64,000 nucleotides of DNA from Mallotus nudiflorus (lineage: Eukaryota > Streptophyta > Magnoliopsida > Malpighiales > Euphorbiaceae): NCBI GenBank assembly GCA_947683625.1, contig CANTUR010000243.1, forward strand, positions 1,550,001-1,614,000. Reading direction: 5' to 3'. This document shows positions 24,617 through 36,870 of the stretch, in pieces (within the stretch, counting starts at the first letter, position 1; every line of letters begins with the position of its first letter). The position numbers and the translations under genes are program-made. The notes beneath the pieces were generated by a model. That model was not told where the DNA came from. It saw only the letters and a program-made list of their open reading frames with translations, and searched no databases.

Positions 24617-25217
24617 CTTCCTTCATTTCTTTCTTTCTTTCTTTTATTTTTTTTCTTATTCTTCTTTTTCTTTTACAGTTAGAACCTTCCCTAAATCATC
24701 TCCCTTTGTGTTTTATATTTCTCTATAATATTACTTTGACCAGATAGTAGTTTTGTGAACCAAGACCATATATATTCTTATCGCACACTGCATTTCTTCA
24801 GCAATGTCGGAGGATCATAAACATCATCGATGAAGGTGTTTGTAGTTGGGTGTCTTACTTAGGAATATGAAAAAAATTTCTTCTGATCATGGAATACTAT
24901 TATTGCATTCATAAGTGAAATAATTATTTTATATCAGTTTTTATCACCATATCATATCTTTAATAGTTAAGAGTATAAAATCGTGTCAAAATTAAAATAT
25001 AAGATACATAATAAATCTGCATGAAAGAATTTTAGCTCCCAACTAATTAAGAATCCACACTTGTTGCATTTGAACTATAAAGTAATTTCTATATCATTGC
25101 TTAAAAGTACAACACTACAATATAATCACCTCATTAGAGCTATAGTTTCATAGCTTTAGGATGTTTTGCTAAGATGTGTTTCTTCCAAAGAACTAATTTT
25201 TTTAATGAGATTGAAAG
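24617..25217. other. Spacer with CT-rich start, no gene
   Basis: 24617-24680 is a CTTT-type pyrimidine run that continues the AAA gene's downstream region beyond the copia insertion. The remainder is AT-rich and I recognise nothing in it. Confidence 0.5.
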
Positions 25218-25395
25218 TGAACATGCAGGTGATGGTGAAAAGTGAACCTGCAGGTGATGGTGAATAAATTTATTGATAGAGGTGAATGAACTTATAGGTA
25301 AGGGTCAATGAACATGCAGCTAAAAACCTGCAAGTTCATTGATCTTCACCTATAAGTTCACTGAACTTGTAGGTGAAGATTAATGAACTTACAGG
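25218..25395. repeat. Palindromic GAACTTRCAGGTGAAG repeat cluster
   Basis: Two 25-bp direct units (TGAACMTGCAGGTGATGGTG at 25218 and 25243) are followed by further GTGAA/GAACTTATAGGT words. The cluster ends in a near-perfect palindrome: 25327-25360 pairs with 25362-25395, 34-bp arms with about three mismatches and a 1-nt centre. The same family recurs at 29925-30065. Confidence 0.8.
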
Positions 25396-26031
25396 TGATA
25401 TACATAATTTTGTATATTAAATTCAGAAAAGGACCGCATAGCCTAAATTAGGATTTATGGAACTACTTGATGATAATGGTATACATAAAAGTCACGACCC
25501 AAAAAGGGGCTATGACCGACGCTAGGGAATAGGAATTCTTTCGAATCCAGAACTCGTAGCAAGCCTTAAAAAAAAGCATGCAATATAATAAAATAAATAA
25601 AATATCTATGTAGCGAAAATTTAAATCTCGAGTATAAAATAATAATTCTTAAACTCATTTAAGTAACATAAAATCCATCTCATATATATAACAAAATCTT
25701 TAAGAATAAATTTTCGATTTAAACTTCTGAAATTTAAATCTCATACATATATATTATAAATACAACTCACTACAATAACTACTATAGTGTCTAAAATACA
25801 AAATAAACTTAAGCAAGCAGTTTACATAATACGGCCAGAGCGGAAGAAATCCGGTGTATAGGCCTGCTACTGAGGTTTGAGGACGAAGACTCTCCTAAAA
25901 AATATCCACAGAGGGGAGTCAGACCTCACTGAGTGAATTGTTATAATATATATACATGCATCTCCTATATGACAAAAACATTCAAACATATGCATATAAT
26001 AAATAAATAAATAAACAAACAAATAAATAAG

Positions 26032-26093
<62 letters not shown>
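26032..26093. repeat. (TA)n-(TG)n compound microsatellite
   Basis: About 11 TA units run directly into about 20 TG units. Confidence 0.95.
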
Positions 26094-26096
<3 letters not shown>

Positions 26097-26269
26097 ACAT
26101 GTACACACAGATGCTAAAAAATCACTTCATATATAGTACTGAAAGATATCAATTTATGAAGGATCAAATAGAACCCTAACTGATCACAATCTCAAATAAT
26201 AATAGACAACACTTTAGCCATATAAGCTCACTTATTCCAAATAAATTCACTTATTCCGTTTGGACAGTA

Positions 26270-26377
26270 GACTGGCCCCAAGACACTAAGTTAACCGAGC
26301 TCTAGCAGTCTGACTATCAGTGTGATTGGCCCCGAGACACTTGGTCAACTGAGCTCCAGCAATCACACTCTCAAATT
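26270..26377. repeat. Two 54-bp tandem units inside the solo LTR
   Basis: GACTGGCCCCAAGACAC (26270) and GATTGGCCCCGAGACAC (26324) open two 54-bp units that both run on through a GAGCTC(T/C)AGCA block. Confidence 0.8.
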
Positions 26378-28651
26378 ATATCTCACATCAATCAAATCAA
26401 ATCAATCTAGTCGTAATCCATAAATAAGTTAGTAATTTAACCTAAAATCTACTGTCGTATCGGTACGTACTCGGTCCTAGTGCTGCCCATTAGGTAGCAC
26501 GTTCTATTGATATCCTTCATTAAAATAACTCATACATTCGTAAAATAAATGATGCATGATATTAATTTAATTAGCAATATAAATCATATATATACTAGAA
26601 ATATACCTAAAATAAACTAAGTATATTTTTAGTATATATATGTCATATAAATTCAGTTCAATTATAAAATAAACCAAAAATAAACTATATATATACTTAA
26701 ATACAACTTAGGTATAAAGCAAAGGTAAAACATGTATTAAATTCAAAATATACCAAAAATATACAAAAATATACCTAAAATATACTTAAGCGTTTATTAA
26801 ATCATTTATGCATAATTCATACAATTAAAACATATATTTCTAAAACATGCAACCTAAATGCACGCATATATAAAATAACAACTCACAGTTGTGCGCTCCA
26901 AAAGACGAGTTTGATGGGCTTGGTCCACTAGGCCTCGGTCTCAGCATAACTAACAAATAAAATATTAACACAAAATTAGAATAAATCTAACTTAATTTCT
27001 AAAAACTCGATTTAGAATTCTAGACACAAACAAGGAATAGGAATTTGACTGAATGTCACACGTTACGAGAATTCTACCAAAAATTCTACAGAACCTCCTC
27101 TGTAAAACAGACATCTCTCTATTTAAAAAGTACAGTCGGTTCTGCAAGAAAACACACTTCAAATACAAATATCCACACCACTCAGTCGAATTCTCAAACT
27201 ACAATTCCACCGACCAAGGTTAACAATTCACAAGATATACACAAAATACATATTTAAATTCCATAAATACGAAAAATACCCTTTATATACCGAAATATAG
27301 CAATTTACATATTTGAACATTAAAAATAATTATATCACCATTATTTAGTTAAAAACCCTAATATTAATAAAATATTATTAAAAATCAATAATAACTCAAT
27401 AAATACACCAATATTAATGAAAATCCATTTTATAAATCTAAATTACTTAATTAGCCCAAAAATTAATAAAAATTACTAAAAACCCATTTATTTACAAAAA
27501 TAGTATATTATATATAATTTGAAAATAAATTTTGAAAAATAGTTTTAATTATTTAAAAATAGTAAATAATTTTTACAAATTATTTTTATACCTCAAATAA
27601 TTATTAAAACCAATTTATCTTAATATTTAACTAATATTACTATCAAATTACCAAAATACCCTAATATATAATAATTCACATAATATAGAATAATTATTCA
27701 AAAATTCACTAAAAATTATATAATTACTCACAAATTATTTTCTCAACATATAATTGAATAAAATCAATAATTATACTCAATTAACCAATTAATTTTAACA
27801 AAAAATATATATAACCCATATTTCTAAAATTCACATAAACTAAATAAAATTATATTAATTACAAAAAAATCAAAAAAATTATAAATTAAACTCTATAATT
27901 ATTTTCAACCACCATAAACACTAAAAATCACAATTTCACAATTTATTTAATTAATTTACGAAAATTAGAAAATAATAATAAAATAATAAAAAATTCATAA
28001 AAATCAAAATAAATTCCAAAAATTCCACAAAAATTTCAGAGTGTAGATTAAGCTAAGAGAAGCAACTTTTGTGAAGGAATTAAGCTTGAATATCAAATAT
28101 CGAAGTTCAAAAAAATCAAGAAACAAAAATGGCCGAAATTGAAATTAAGCTCGAATCCTTACCAAATCAAGTTTTCAATATAAAGGAAGCTTGAAATAAG
28201 CTTTTATGGATTTCTAGGAGCTTAACGGCACTGGAATCATTGGATTTGCTGATCGAAAAGTGGTTGAATGGAAGAGAAGAAATCTCTTGGGTTTCGGCCA
28301 AACCAGCGTGCTATGTTGCCGAAGAAGATGGTGGGAGGTGGCGGAATAGCTGGAGAGGGAGGCAGCACTCCGGGAGGCACACTGACAGCTTATGATCGGA
28401 GTTGCAGAGTGAAAGGAGGGGGTGAGGGGCGTTAAGAGTGAGGGAGAAAGGGGGAGGGGCAAATGTTGTAAATTTAAGTTTATATATATATATATAAACT
28501 CTATATTATAATATACTAAACTTTAATATATATAATTCACAAAATCACACACCACACAATTATTATATATATATATACACACACACATACATAACATATA
28601 TTAATAACAAAAATATAATATATACATAAATTTTGAATATTAAACCCTAAT

Positions 28652-28657
<6 letters not shown>

Positions 28658-28709
<52 letters not shown>
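28658..28709. repeat. (TA)n microsatellite
   Basis: About 26 uninterrupted TA units; it creates a tyrosine-isoleucine pseudo-frame on the minus strand. Confidence 0.95.
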
Positions 28710-28711
<2 letters not shown>

Positions 28712-28994
28712 TTGTATATGTATATATTAATATACAAGGTATTAATTATGCTTGAGACCATGCAATTTAATAAAATACACTAACATTAATCAATAACATA
28801 CTATTTAAATATTATTTCCCAAAAATCATAGGTTTCGGGAAAAATTTTACGTGGAAAACTTTAAATAAACATAAACAACATTAATTATTAATAAAATAAT
28901 TAATTAATTAATTAATCAAATATATGAATTAAAAATTATTAATACTGCATATCTCGATAAAATATAAAAATATTTAAAAACTCGGATTATTACA

Positions 28995-29924
28995 ATAAGT
29001 ACTTCCCTTCAATGAATGTATAATATTCCTCTTTAGGGCTCTTTTTTTATGTCAACTCTGTAAGGTCTAAAACAACACTTACAAGTAAATATATATAGAT
29101 GCTAATGTAATGCCTAAGGGTTTTTTTATCCCTCTGCAACCTACATGTTGTATCTCAGAGGTTTCATAAATTTTTATTTTTCTTTTTTTTTTATCAAAAG
29201 TGTCCTTTTAGTTTTTGGCAATCTGAAATGGAGTATAAGAATTTTATGTGCCATTGTAAATGTACTTATGGTTCTATATTTGATAGTAGACCTGGTTACT
29301 CATTGCAGTAAACACCTCTATTGCTGCAATTTATGAGAAAAAATTGGTGATGCTATTTAAGGAATTATTTATTCTGATGATACATCATTACCAACCAATT
29401 GTATAAAACATTTCTAGGGGGAGTCATTGCAAGTTATAATTGCAAAAATGCCCAGGAGCAACCTTCAAAATCTAACCAGCTTTTTCCAAGCTTCTCTATG
29501 TTTTGCAAGTGCTCAAAAAAGGTTCATTCTACCATTAGATAGACATTACAAAATAAAACACTACAGATGCAAAACTTTGAAGGGAGTGGATTAATTTAAT
29601 GCTAAAGTTACAATACAATTAATCAAACAAAACAAGAGTCCCCAACAAATTGGGTTCTCATTATGACTTTAATTAGTTCTCTAAATTAAACGAAAAAATA
29701 AAAATAGAAACAAAGGGAGAGAAAAACATTGAAATTTAAATAGCAAAACTCACAGTTGTAAGAATAACATCTAACTTTTGAAATCGAACACCTTGAGAAG
29801 CATGGTAAAGAGGATGGACAGCAACTGGGAGGCCTTTAGATGAGCTTCTTCAGCTGGTTGTGCCATTACAAAATAAATCACAATAATCTGAAAAAGTAAT
29901 GAATGGACAACAAAAAATCAAAGT
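28995..29924. other. Spacer with one exon-like minus-strand block
   Basis: Mostly AT-rich. 29780-29870 is less AT-rich, and on the minus strand it gives about 30 stop-free codons including PVAVHPLYHASQGVRF. These run to a donor-like ACT|GTGAGT at about 29755. The upstream side is closed by a stop in the same frame. It may be a leftover exon of a lost gene; I do not recognise the family. Confidence 0.35.
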
Positions 29925-30065
29925 AAATCTGTAGGTGAAAATTAATGAACCTGCAGGGGAAAGTCAATGAACTTGAAGGTAAATATCAATGAAACTGTTG
30001 TAGATTCACTGATCTTCACTTACAAATTTATTGAACATGTAGGTGAAGATCAATAAATTTATGCA
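29925..30065. repeat. Second cluster of the GAACTTRCAGGTGAAG repeat
   Basis: Repeats of AATGAACYTGCAGG/GTGAAGATCAAT words, with an imperfect fold-back between about 29998-30027 and 30030-30060 (GATCTTCAC facing GTGAAGATC). Same family as 25218-25395 on the other side of the 3.5-kb solo LTR. Bases 30080-30165 then carry two copies of ATATTGCAATATGGGTA. Confidence 0.7.
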
Positions 30066-30185
30066 AAAAAAAAAAAGAGGGTGCATGATAAAAATTGATA
30101 TATATTGCAATATGGGTAAATCTTGCACGTGTAAATCTATATTGCAATATGGGTAGAGGTCCATGATATAAAAATTGATAATTTT

Positions 30186-31173
30186 ACATCGCCATTAACA
30201 TTTTTCAATGTGTAAATATACCATATCATTTTGAAAAACATATATTTAATCCTCTCTTACAAACAATTTCAATTCTGACTATAAATAGGGTTCACTATTA
30301 CTAATATGCACAAAAAAAAAATATTAGATAAAAAATATTATATTTATCCTTAATGTTTATAATAATGAATAAATTTACTCCTAAAAAAAATTAATAATAT
30401 TTTAACACAAATGTTGTTAAAAAAAATTATCTAATAAAAATATCAAAATAATCATTTTTTATACTCATAAAATCTACTAATACTAATACAATATTAAAAT
30501 AAATTACATCTAATTTTTTATGAAGTTTTTAGATTTTTTTCCCATTAAATTAAAAAAAATTAGAAATATTTAAATAAAAAATTCATTTCATTCTACATAA
30601 ATTTATCCTTTTTTATTCACTCTCAAAATAAAATTAATAAATATTTATTTAAATGTAACACATTAGGATGAAATGGATAAATAAATAATTATATATACAT
30701 TTATTTTTCATTTTAGGAGTGAATAAAAAAAAGTATTATTTTATATAGGATGAGATAAGTTTCGTTTATTTAAATATTTCTATTTTTTTGAAATAGTATG
30801 AAATGAATTTATATAATATTTTTTTTGAAAAACAATTATAGTAAAATCCTTTTAATATCATATTACTATTAGCATATCCTACCAGTATAAAAAATAAATG
30901 ATTATATAATATTTTATTAGATAAAAATTTAAATTTATTTGACACCTTTTTGTGTTAAAATATTCTTAAGTTTTTTTTAGGGGTAAATTTGTTTCTTGTT
31001 ATAAATATTAGGGGCAAAAATTTGTTCTTCATATAATATTTTTATTTATACATGTTAGTAATTGTGAACCCCATTAACGGTGAATTAATATTATTTGTAA
31101 GAAATGCTTAAATATACGATTTTCAAAACAATAAGAGTATATTTACACTTGCAAAAATGTTAGTGGAGGATGT
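30186..31173. mobile_element. Fold-back element with ~250-bp terminal inverted repeats
   Basis: 30186 onward (ACATCGCCATTAACATTTTT...) aligns with the reverse complement of the sequence ending at 31173 (ACATCCTCCACTAACATTTTT...). Colinear matches continue for about 250 bp: a GTGTAAATATAC block, TCTTACAAA, GGGGTTCAC/AGGGTTCAC, AATTACTAA, and TTTACYCCTAAAAAAAA. The central ~450 bp also shows inverted similarity (GTGAATAAAAAA facing TTTTTTATTCAC). No protein is encoded. Long arms suggest a Mutator-like or fold-back MITE; no clean 9-bp duplication was found. Confidence 0.75.
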
Positions 31174-32355
31174 GAACTTATAACATAATGTTAGAGGTAT
31201 TTTTGTAACTTTCTTTCTTTTTTTCTTTTATTGTTGTTGCATTATGGGTTTGGATTAGGTTATAGCAAGAGACTCATAAACTACGTTCTTTTTCAATTGG
31301 TTCAAGCTTAGAGGTTGAGCAATGTCATTTGTAATAGTATGTGGGCTTAAAATATCAAATCTTCATTGGGTTAAATATTTTCAAGGTTAGGTTACCTAAG
31401 TATACTTTGGATGTAGTTTAGTTACTAAACCTTAATTTGTTTCTTTTTTATAATCCAACTTTAATTTTGTTTCATAAAGGGTACGGTTTAGAATTTTTAA
31501 TCCTTTAACTTTATCCTTTTTTATTCAGTCTAAAATTACAAAAACAAAATTTAAAAACTATTTCTCTTACCTATTTCCATGACTCTAATACTACTAAAGG
31601 TAAGCCGACTCCTACTAGGTGCAATCAAAGAATTACTCTAGAATCAAGAAAAATTGAGATCTAAAATTTCTCAATTCTTTCAACTTAATTTACCAGGCCT
31701 AAGGATTTTCTAAGGCCTTCATCTATATTGCTATTATTCATGCTTGCTGCCTTAACAATAAGGTCAATAATATAGGGATCATTTTTTTTCTTTTCTTAAA
31801 TTTCGTATCTCATTTTCTATCAAAAGTGCTTTCAAAACTTTTTCTTTTTCTATAGCATATATTCCTTCATTCGCCAACTTGCCTACTTCAGTGGCCAGGA
31901 CTTGTGTTTCTTCTGATAAATCATCAAGTATTCCTTTAGCATGAAATTGATTAAGGGGTTGGTTTACTTCATTTTGTATATTATTAAATGAAGTCAATTC
32001 TGATGGATTATTGGAATTTGAACTTTTTTGTTCATTTTTCCATTATTCTTACAATTTATTTAAAGTCTAGGAGATTGTCTAAACTTATAATAGTTATATT
32101 AATTATACATAACTTAAACACATTTACAAAAATGGTTATGACATTCTAAATGAATATTAAATTCTTCTTTACCAGTTTCAAAAAAAAAATTTATCTTAAA
32201 TTTCTTAAATTATTGGTATTAGACTTGTCAAATAAACATAGATACTGAATAAGATTTTCTACCATAGAAGATATATGATTTAAACACCTATAATTTATAA
32301 CTTATTTATTTATTTATTTATTATTTTTATAATTATAAAAATACCCTTTGTAAAG
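31174..32355. other. Spacer; one unrecognised 72-codon minus frame
   Basis: The frame 31997-31779 (-) encodes a charged, helix-prone 72-residue peptide (contains EETQVLATEVGKLANEG and ends RNLRKEKK). It has no domain I recognise, and stops lie shortly upstream. It could be a decayed transposon gag piece or chance. The rest is AT-rich. Confidence 0.35.
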
Positions 32356-33293
32356 TGTCACTAGCAGTGTGATGAGAATCCTAGTATAACTGGGAATCCT
32401 AATCCAACAAGGATTCAAAATGTGACAAGGAATCCATATCCAATAAGAATTCAAGGTGTAACAAGGAATCCTAATCCAGTAAGGATTGAAGACCCTTTGA
32501 ATTATGAAGGAAGTCCACATCATAAGGGCATGTCCTAAGAAGATGAAGAAAGCCATATGGGCTCAAAGTACAAATCTAAATCAATCTGATCCATTTGAAG
32601 CACATGGAATTAATTTTTGTCCAAAGCATATTCATTTGGTAGAAATTGAATATTTAGGCCTAAGTAGTGTTATTGGGTCCAAATTGGATGCATTAAGCCA
32701 AATGAGTAATTATTCATGTTGCAAGGCCCAAGATGAAGCCCAACTAAATGATGTTTTAGTCCAAGTAATATTAAAAATGAATTTAGGTTTGTTACTTATC
32801 TAAAACATTTTTTAGGTTGTTTGTTTTTAGTTAAGAATACTTTTCTTTAGTTTAGTTAGCAAACAAAATAATTCCTTATCTTTAAGGACTTGATTTTGCT
32901 ATCTTTTAAATATTTATTATCCTTACCTTTTAAGGATTTTTTTTAGATTAGGTTTAGGATTAAGAATTCTTATAAATATCTTATTTTGTAGCCTACTTTG
33001 GGCATCTTTTTTATCAATCAAATCAAAGTGACAAATTTTGCTTCAAATTATTTGGAGTTTTATTCTTTGAACTTTCTAAACAAAATAGATTGTTTAATAG
33101 TTCACTTATCTTATCAATTAAAACATCCATATTTAATTGTGGCGACTTCCTGATAGCTAGAGTTCTTAATTGTTAGATAATTAAGGGTTCTAGTTTTCAC
33201 CTAACTTGTTTCTTAAACGATATAAGGTATGGATATCAATAGATTATTATGGGTTTTATTTATTAAATAAGCTCAGTTTGCGTTATAGTGACA
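32356..33293 (+). mobile_element. Ty3/gypsy LTR carrying a pol tail (family F)
   Basis: This begins TGTCACTAGCAGTG after TAAAG. The first ~450 bp read as the C-terminal end of a gypsy polyprotein, including CPKKMKKAIWAQ, which aligns with the SKKLQEAI block seen in families B and E. A TATA-like CTTATAAATATC (about 32969-32980) and a U5-like stretch follow. The end could be at 33238 (GATATCA) or 33293 (GTGACA). Neither is followed by a primer-binding site or a clear TAAAG duplication, so the right limit is uncertain. No internal region is attached, so it is a solo or truncated LTR. Confidence 0.5.
32393..32500 (+). repeat. Three 36-bp (12-codon) repeats in pol tail
   Basis: Units starting at 32393, 32429 and 32465 each read GGAATCCWWATCCARYAAG. 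A degenerate earlier unit starts near 32375. Because 36 is a multiple of three, the plus strand stays open through them and encodes a repeating RNPNPTRIQNVT-like peptide. Confidence 0.8.
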
Positions 33294-33953
33294 TACTAAA
33301 TCATTATCTTTTGACAAATTGTTGGCCAACATAGTTCATCATTAACTTTTATTAAAAGTAAATGTATAGGATGTTGATGTGGCATCCTAAATAGTATTGG
33401 TGAGATGGACTCTGTTATCATATCAAATGTCTATTAATATAAAAAGGTTACAAATTTATGATTTTATAAAAGATGTTTAGCATAAATGTTGATAAAAATT
33501 ATTAGCTATTTATTCCTCAACCATTTTAATATTTATGTTAGGTTACATTTTTTAATGGTTGACTGCTAGCCATCATGACACTAACCAGCTTTAGTCCATA
33601 TCAGTTTCATATTAGCGCTTTTCATTAACAACTATAACAAAAATAAGAATTTGACATATGTAAAACATCACTTAAAACATAAAAAAGTCATTAACGAGTA
33701 TTTAATATGAAAACAAAATGTCGCGACGTGCATTGATATATCAATGTTGAATATGGTATTTAAAGACAAAATTTGTTGCAGATGGTATTTAAAGACAAAA
33801 TTTGTAAAACTTTGCTAAACATTAATTTTCTAGACAAAACATTCAACTATAAAAGTTCAGTCTAAGTCAAACTGAGCCAAGCTAGTCCCCAATAGAGAAA
33901 AAAATATCCCTAAAGATCTTATTTTGTGATTTTTTCCTATTTCATCCTAAATA
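33294..33953. other. Spacer, with a 29-bp tandem duplication
   Basis: No gene recognised. ATGGTATTTAAAGACAAAAT starts both 33753 and 33782 (29-bp units, nearly identical). The region may be part of a non-autonomous DNA transposon, but I could not pair its ends. Confidence 0.5.
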
Positions 33954-33958
33954 ATCAT

Positions 33959-34598
33959 TATTTAAGACTATATTTAATTTTGGGCTAGGAGTATAATAAG
34001 ACCATTAATTTCAAAAGCCCAAATTAAGTAAGAAGCCCAGCTTATGAAGAATTACTTAACAATTAATGATTAAGGCTACAGAGAAAATTTTAGAGATAGT
34101 GACTATAAAGACACAGCTTGGATAAAAAGATCATGCTTGGGGAGTTATGCAAATTTATTCTCCCAAGAACAAAAAACTTTTGAGCTGGAGAATTAATTTA
34201 TGAAAATAAATTCTGTAATTATAAAAGGGTTCATAATCATAGAGGAAGGGCATCACCAATCATTATCAATTATTAAAAATCAATCATCATAAAAAAAAAC
34301 AGCATATTTTATCCAGATAATCTTTAACAAAATTCTAGTTTATAGTAGTATTTTCTTGTTAATTTCAAAGCAATATTATCTTTCAACTTATACTAAGTCT
34401 CAGTTATTATAATTTCATTGTATTATTTAAGAGCTTCTTTTATCACTATTTTTTATTTCATCTGCTTAAAATTCAAATAAATTATGGTAAAGGCATTTGG
34501 GAACCAACAATTTATCTAAAAAGAAGTTAGTCCTATTTTTTAAGGACTTAAGCTCCTCTAGCACACTCAAACCAATCTAAAATAAAATTGCACCAACA
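33959..34598 (+). repeat. 5' LTR of element A
   Basis: It starts TATTTAAGACTATATTTAAT (the partner keeps TGTTTAAGG) and ends GCACCAACA. It aligns along its length to 61600-62254, and a TATA box TATAAAAG lies at 34220-34227. Preceded by ATCAT. Confidence 0.88.
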
Positions 34599-35268
34599 AT
34601 CTTTTAGGACGCTTAATGGGACACATTTCAACAAGATGCCAAAATTATGAAGTGGAAAAGAGATTACTAAAGTTGGAGATTCATCCAACAAAACACTTAA
34701 AGAATTAAGTGATGCATTTAATGATCAATCAGAGGAAAACCTGTGCTTTATGATCAAAGCAAGGATGAGACACTTGCTAACTAGATATGCCAAAATTTGA
34801 AAGTTTTAGATGTTATTGTTAGTTAGAATACTAACACTCAAGCTATTTTCACAAAAGGAATAAAGGTGTTATAAGATTCAATGTCATCGATGATTAATTC
34901 CTTATAATAAGTTAATGCTTCTATTAATAGTAATGTCAAAAAAAATTTCAAGATGTCATGAATGCATTTTCCAAAAAGAATGAACAATTGTCCAAATAGT
35001 TTTCTGTGTCAAAAGTGGTGACTTATTAGGAGTTTGGAAATTCATCTACAAAAATTACTTTAAGAGTTCAAATTATCACTGATGATAAGTATATTCCTCT
35101 ACATTGGAGGGATAAAGCTTGGCCCAATAACACAATGATTAATCATAATGGCTGAAATGGTAATCATTCAAATAATAGCAAACTTAACGAGCAATTATTT
35201 TGCAAGACCAACCCAACTTTACAACCAAGAGTATATGATCATGAAGGAAGAGGCACTAGGGGCAATAT
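34599..35268 (+). pseudogene. Leader and decayed gag start of element A
   Basis: ATCTTTTAGGACGCTTAATGGGAC just after the LTR resembles a decayed gypsy primer-binding site of the TGGCGCCGTTGCCGGG type (inference). Short plus-strand coding traces follow, broken by many stops. The segment is cut at 35268 by the solo LTR and resumes at 36871. Confidence 0.5.
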
Positions 35269-36865
35269 TGTTAGTGATATGCCCTAGGCCAATTATGTAA
35301 TGGTCATACTTTGACTCTGTCATATTTCTATTTTATTAATAAAAAGGCATTTTTATTATTACTAGCTAATTCTAATATTATCCTTAATTAGTTATTTCTA
35401 CCTAAGATCATAAAGCACGTGACTTTATAGTAAAACTCTTAGGTGATACTTGAATTCTAATTTAAATATCCCTAGTCAATCATTGTTATGGGAACAATAA
35501 TGAATAAAGACTAGTATGAGGTTGATTGATGATTATGTTTTACTGATCATGTATATGAGATATTAAGTCAAACTCATAGGTACATATATGGAGAAATGAT
35601 ATATCAGATCGACCCACTATAAGAATACCACATGGATAATTTTCATAGGTAATTCTTATTACAGTAGCATTATTTGAGTCCTCTAACTTGAAATCACCAT
35701 GGTTTCCTACATGATAAGTTTTATATTTTAACACATCCTTATGTCATCTTTAACTGGATGATAAAATAAGTTATGATTGGATATAGAATAAGTTATGTAA
35801 TAGATATAAGTGATTAAGATGGAATTTTTCCATCATTAATTATGAGAAGATATATATGGGCCCCTCAATGAGTAAAACTAAGAAAATGCATAGCCATGCT
35901 AGAATGAATTGATAAAGAGTTATCAATATCAGATAAAGAGTTATTAGTTTTAGTCTACTTAGGATCGAGAAACCATATGATTAGACAATATAAGGATAAC
36001 ATAATCCATGCCTTATGTTCAACTAACATATCACGTGACAAAAGGACTATAATACATGTTGTGGATTAGGTTATGTTGAATTATCAACCTTCACATAACT
36101 TGGGTAGTCACAATGTCTTGCTAGAGACCAATTATGACTTGTGGGCTAAAACGGAAATGTTAGGCCCACTACCAATATTGTGCGAAACTATAGGGTCGCA
36201 CATTTAAATAGGTCCAAAGTAGTATTTGGTTAATTAACCCATTGATAATCTCTCTAAAAGAATAAATAAATATATTTGTATATATTTATATTCATTTATT
36301 CATTTATTTCCTTATTTAATTAAAGTGAGAGTTATCTTAATTAAATAGGAAATAATTCTAATTGTAGACTTAGAATAAAAATAAAAGAGGAAACTTAGAC
36401 TTACCAAAATAGTTTTGGTAAATAAGTGTTTTAGGAAACCATGAATATGATGTCTATATATACATATCTTTCTCTAGGGTTTCATATGTCTCTCCAACTC
36501 TCCTCCTTTTACCATTTCTTTTGTGAAAAGAAAACACATAGAGATAAAATAAAATCAAGAGTTTTCTTTGAAAAGGTGCCAGCACTATCTTTGCTTTGGA
36601 TACCTTGTTAATATGGATACCGGTAAAGGGCATGGTCTTATTGGTCGTGTCTTAATCCTATAAAGAAAATACGAAAAGCTCAAGGTAGGGTGTCATTAGA
36701 GTGAACCCCCTTTCTTCCTTCCAACATTCTTGTCTTAAGAACGTATTGGTGAATTTTTTAGAATCCCTCTTTAATCAATTTATTTGAATTATATAGACTC
36801 AATATTTGGGTTTTCCTAAATTAATTTTTATTTTCTATTGTGTTTTGCATCATGAAAACCCAACA
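35269..36865 (+). mobile_element. Copia-type solo LTR (1597 bp) in gag of element A
   Basis: It starts TGTTAGTGATATGCCCTAGG and ends GAAAACCCAACA, ends I recognise from a widespread plant Ty1/copia LTR family. Flanks AATAT (35264-35268) and AATAC (36866-36870) match at four of five bases. No internal domains, primer-binding site or second LTR are present. Confidence 0.8.
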
Positions 36866-36870
36866 AATAC

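Larger units (their letters stand above)
25490..28994 (-). mobile_element. Solo LTR of a large Ty3/gypsy family (~3.5 kb)
   Basis: The minus strand starts TGTAATAATCCGAG at 28994 and ends GGGTCGTGACT at 25490. Canonical TG is kept at the start; the last CA has become CT. Flanking 5-mers ATAAA (25485-25489) and ATAAG (28995-28999) match at four of five. GGTCGTGAC-type ends and a GTGCTACCTAATGGGCAGCAC block (near 26480-26502) are familiar from long LTRs of plant gypsy elements. No gag-pol, primer-binding site or second LTR is present, so it is a solo LTR. It holds dinucleotide microsatellites and one GC-richer block (28225-28455) that yields a spurious short frame. Confidence 0.75.

Noticed and set aside
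25867..26106. Minus-strand frame with His-Thr run
   Set aside because: Encoded by the TG/TA compound microsatellite within the solo LTR.
28537..28761. Tyr/Ile-rich minus-strand frame
   Set aside because: Encoded by the TA microsatellite.
32351..33293. TAAAG before LTR F as a target duplication
   Set aside because: No TAAAG follows either candidate right end (33238 or 33293).
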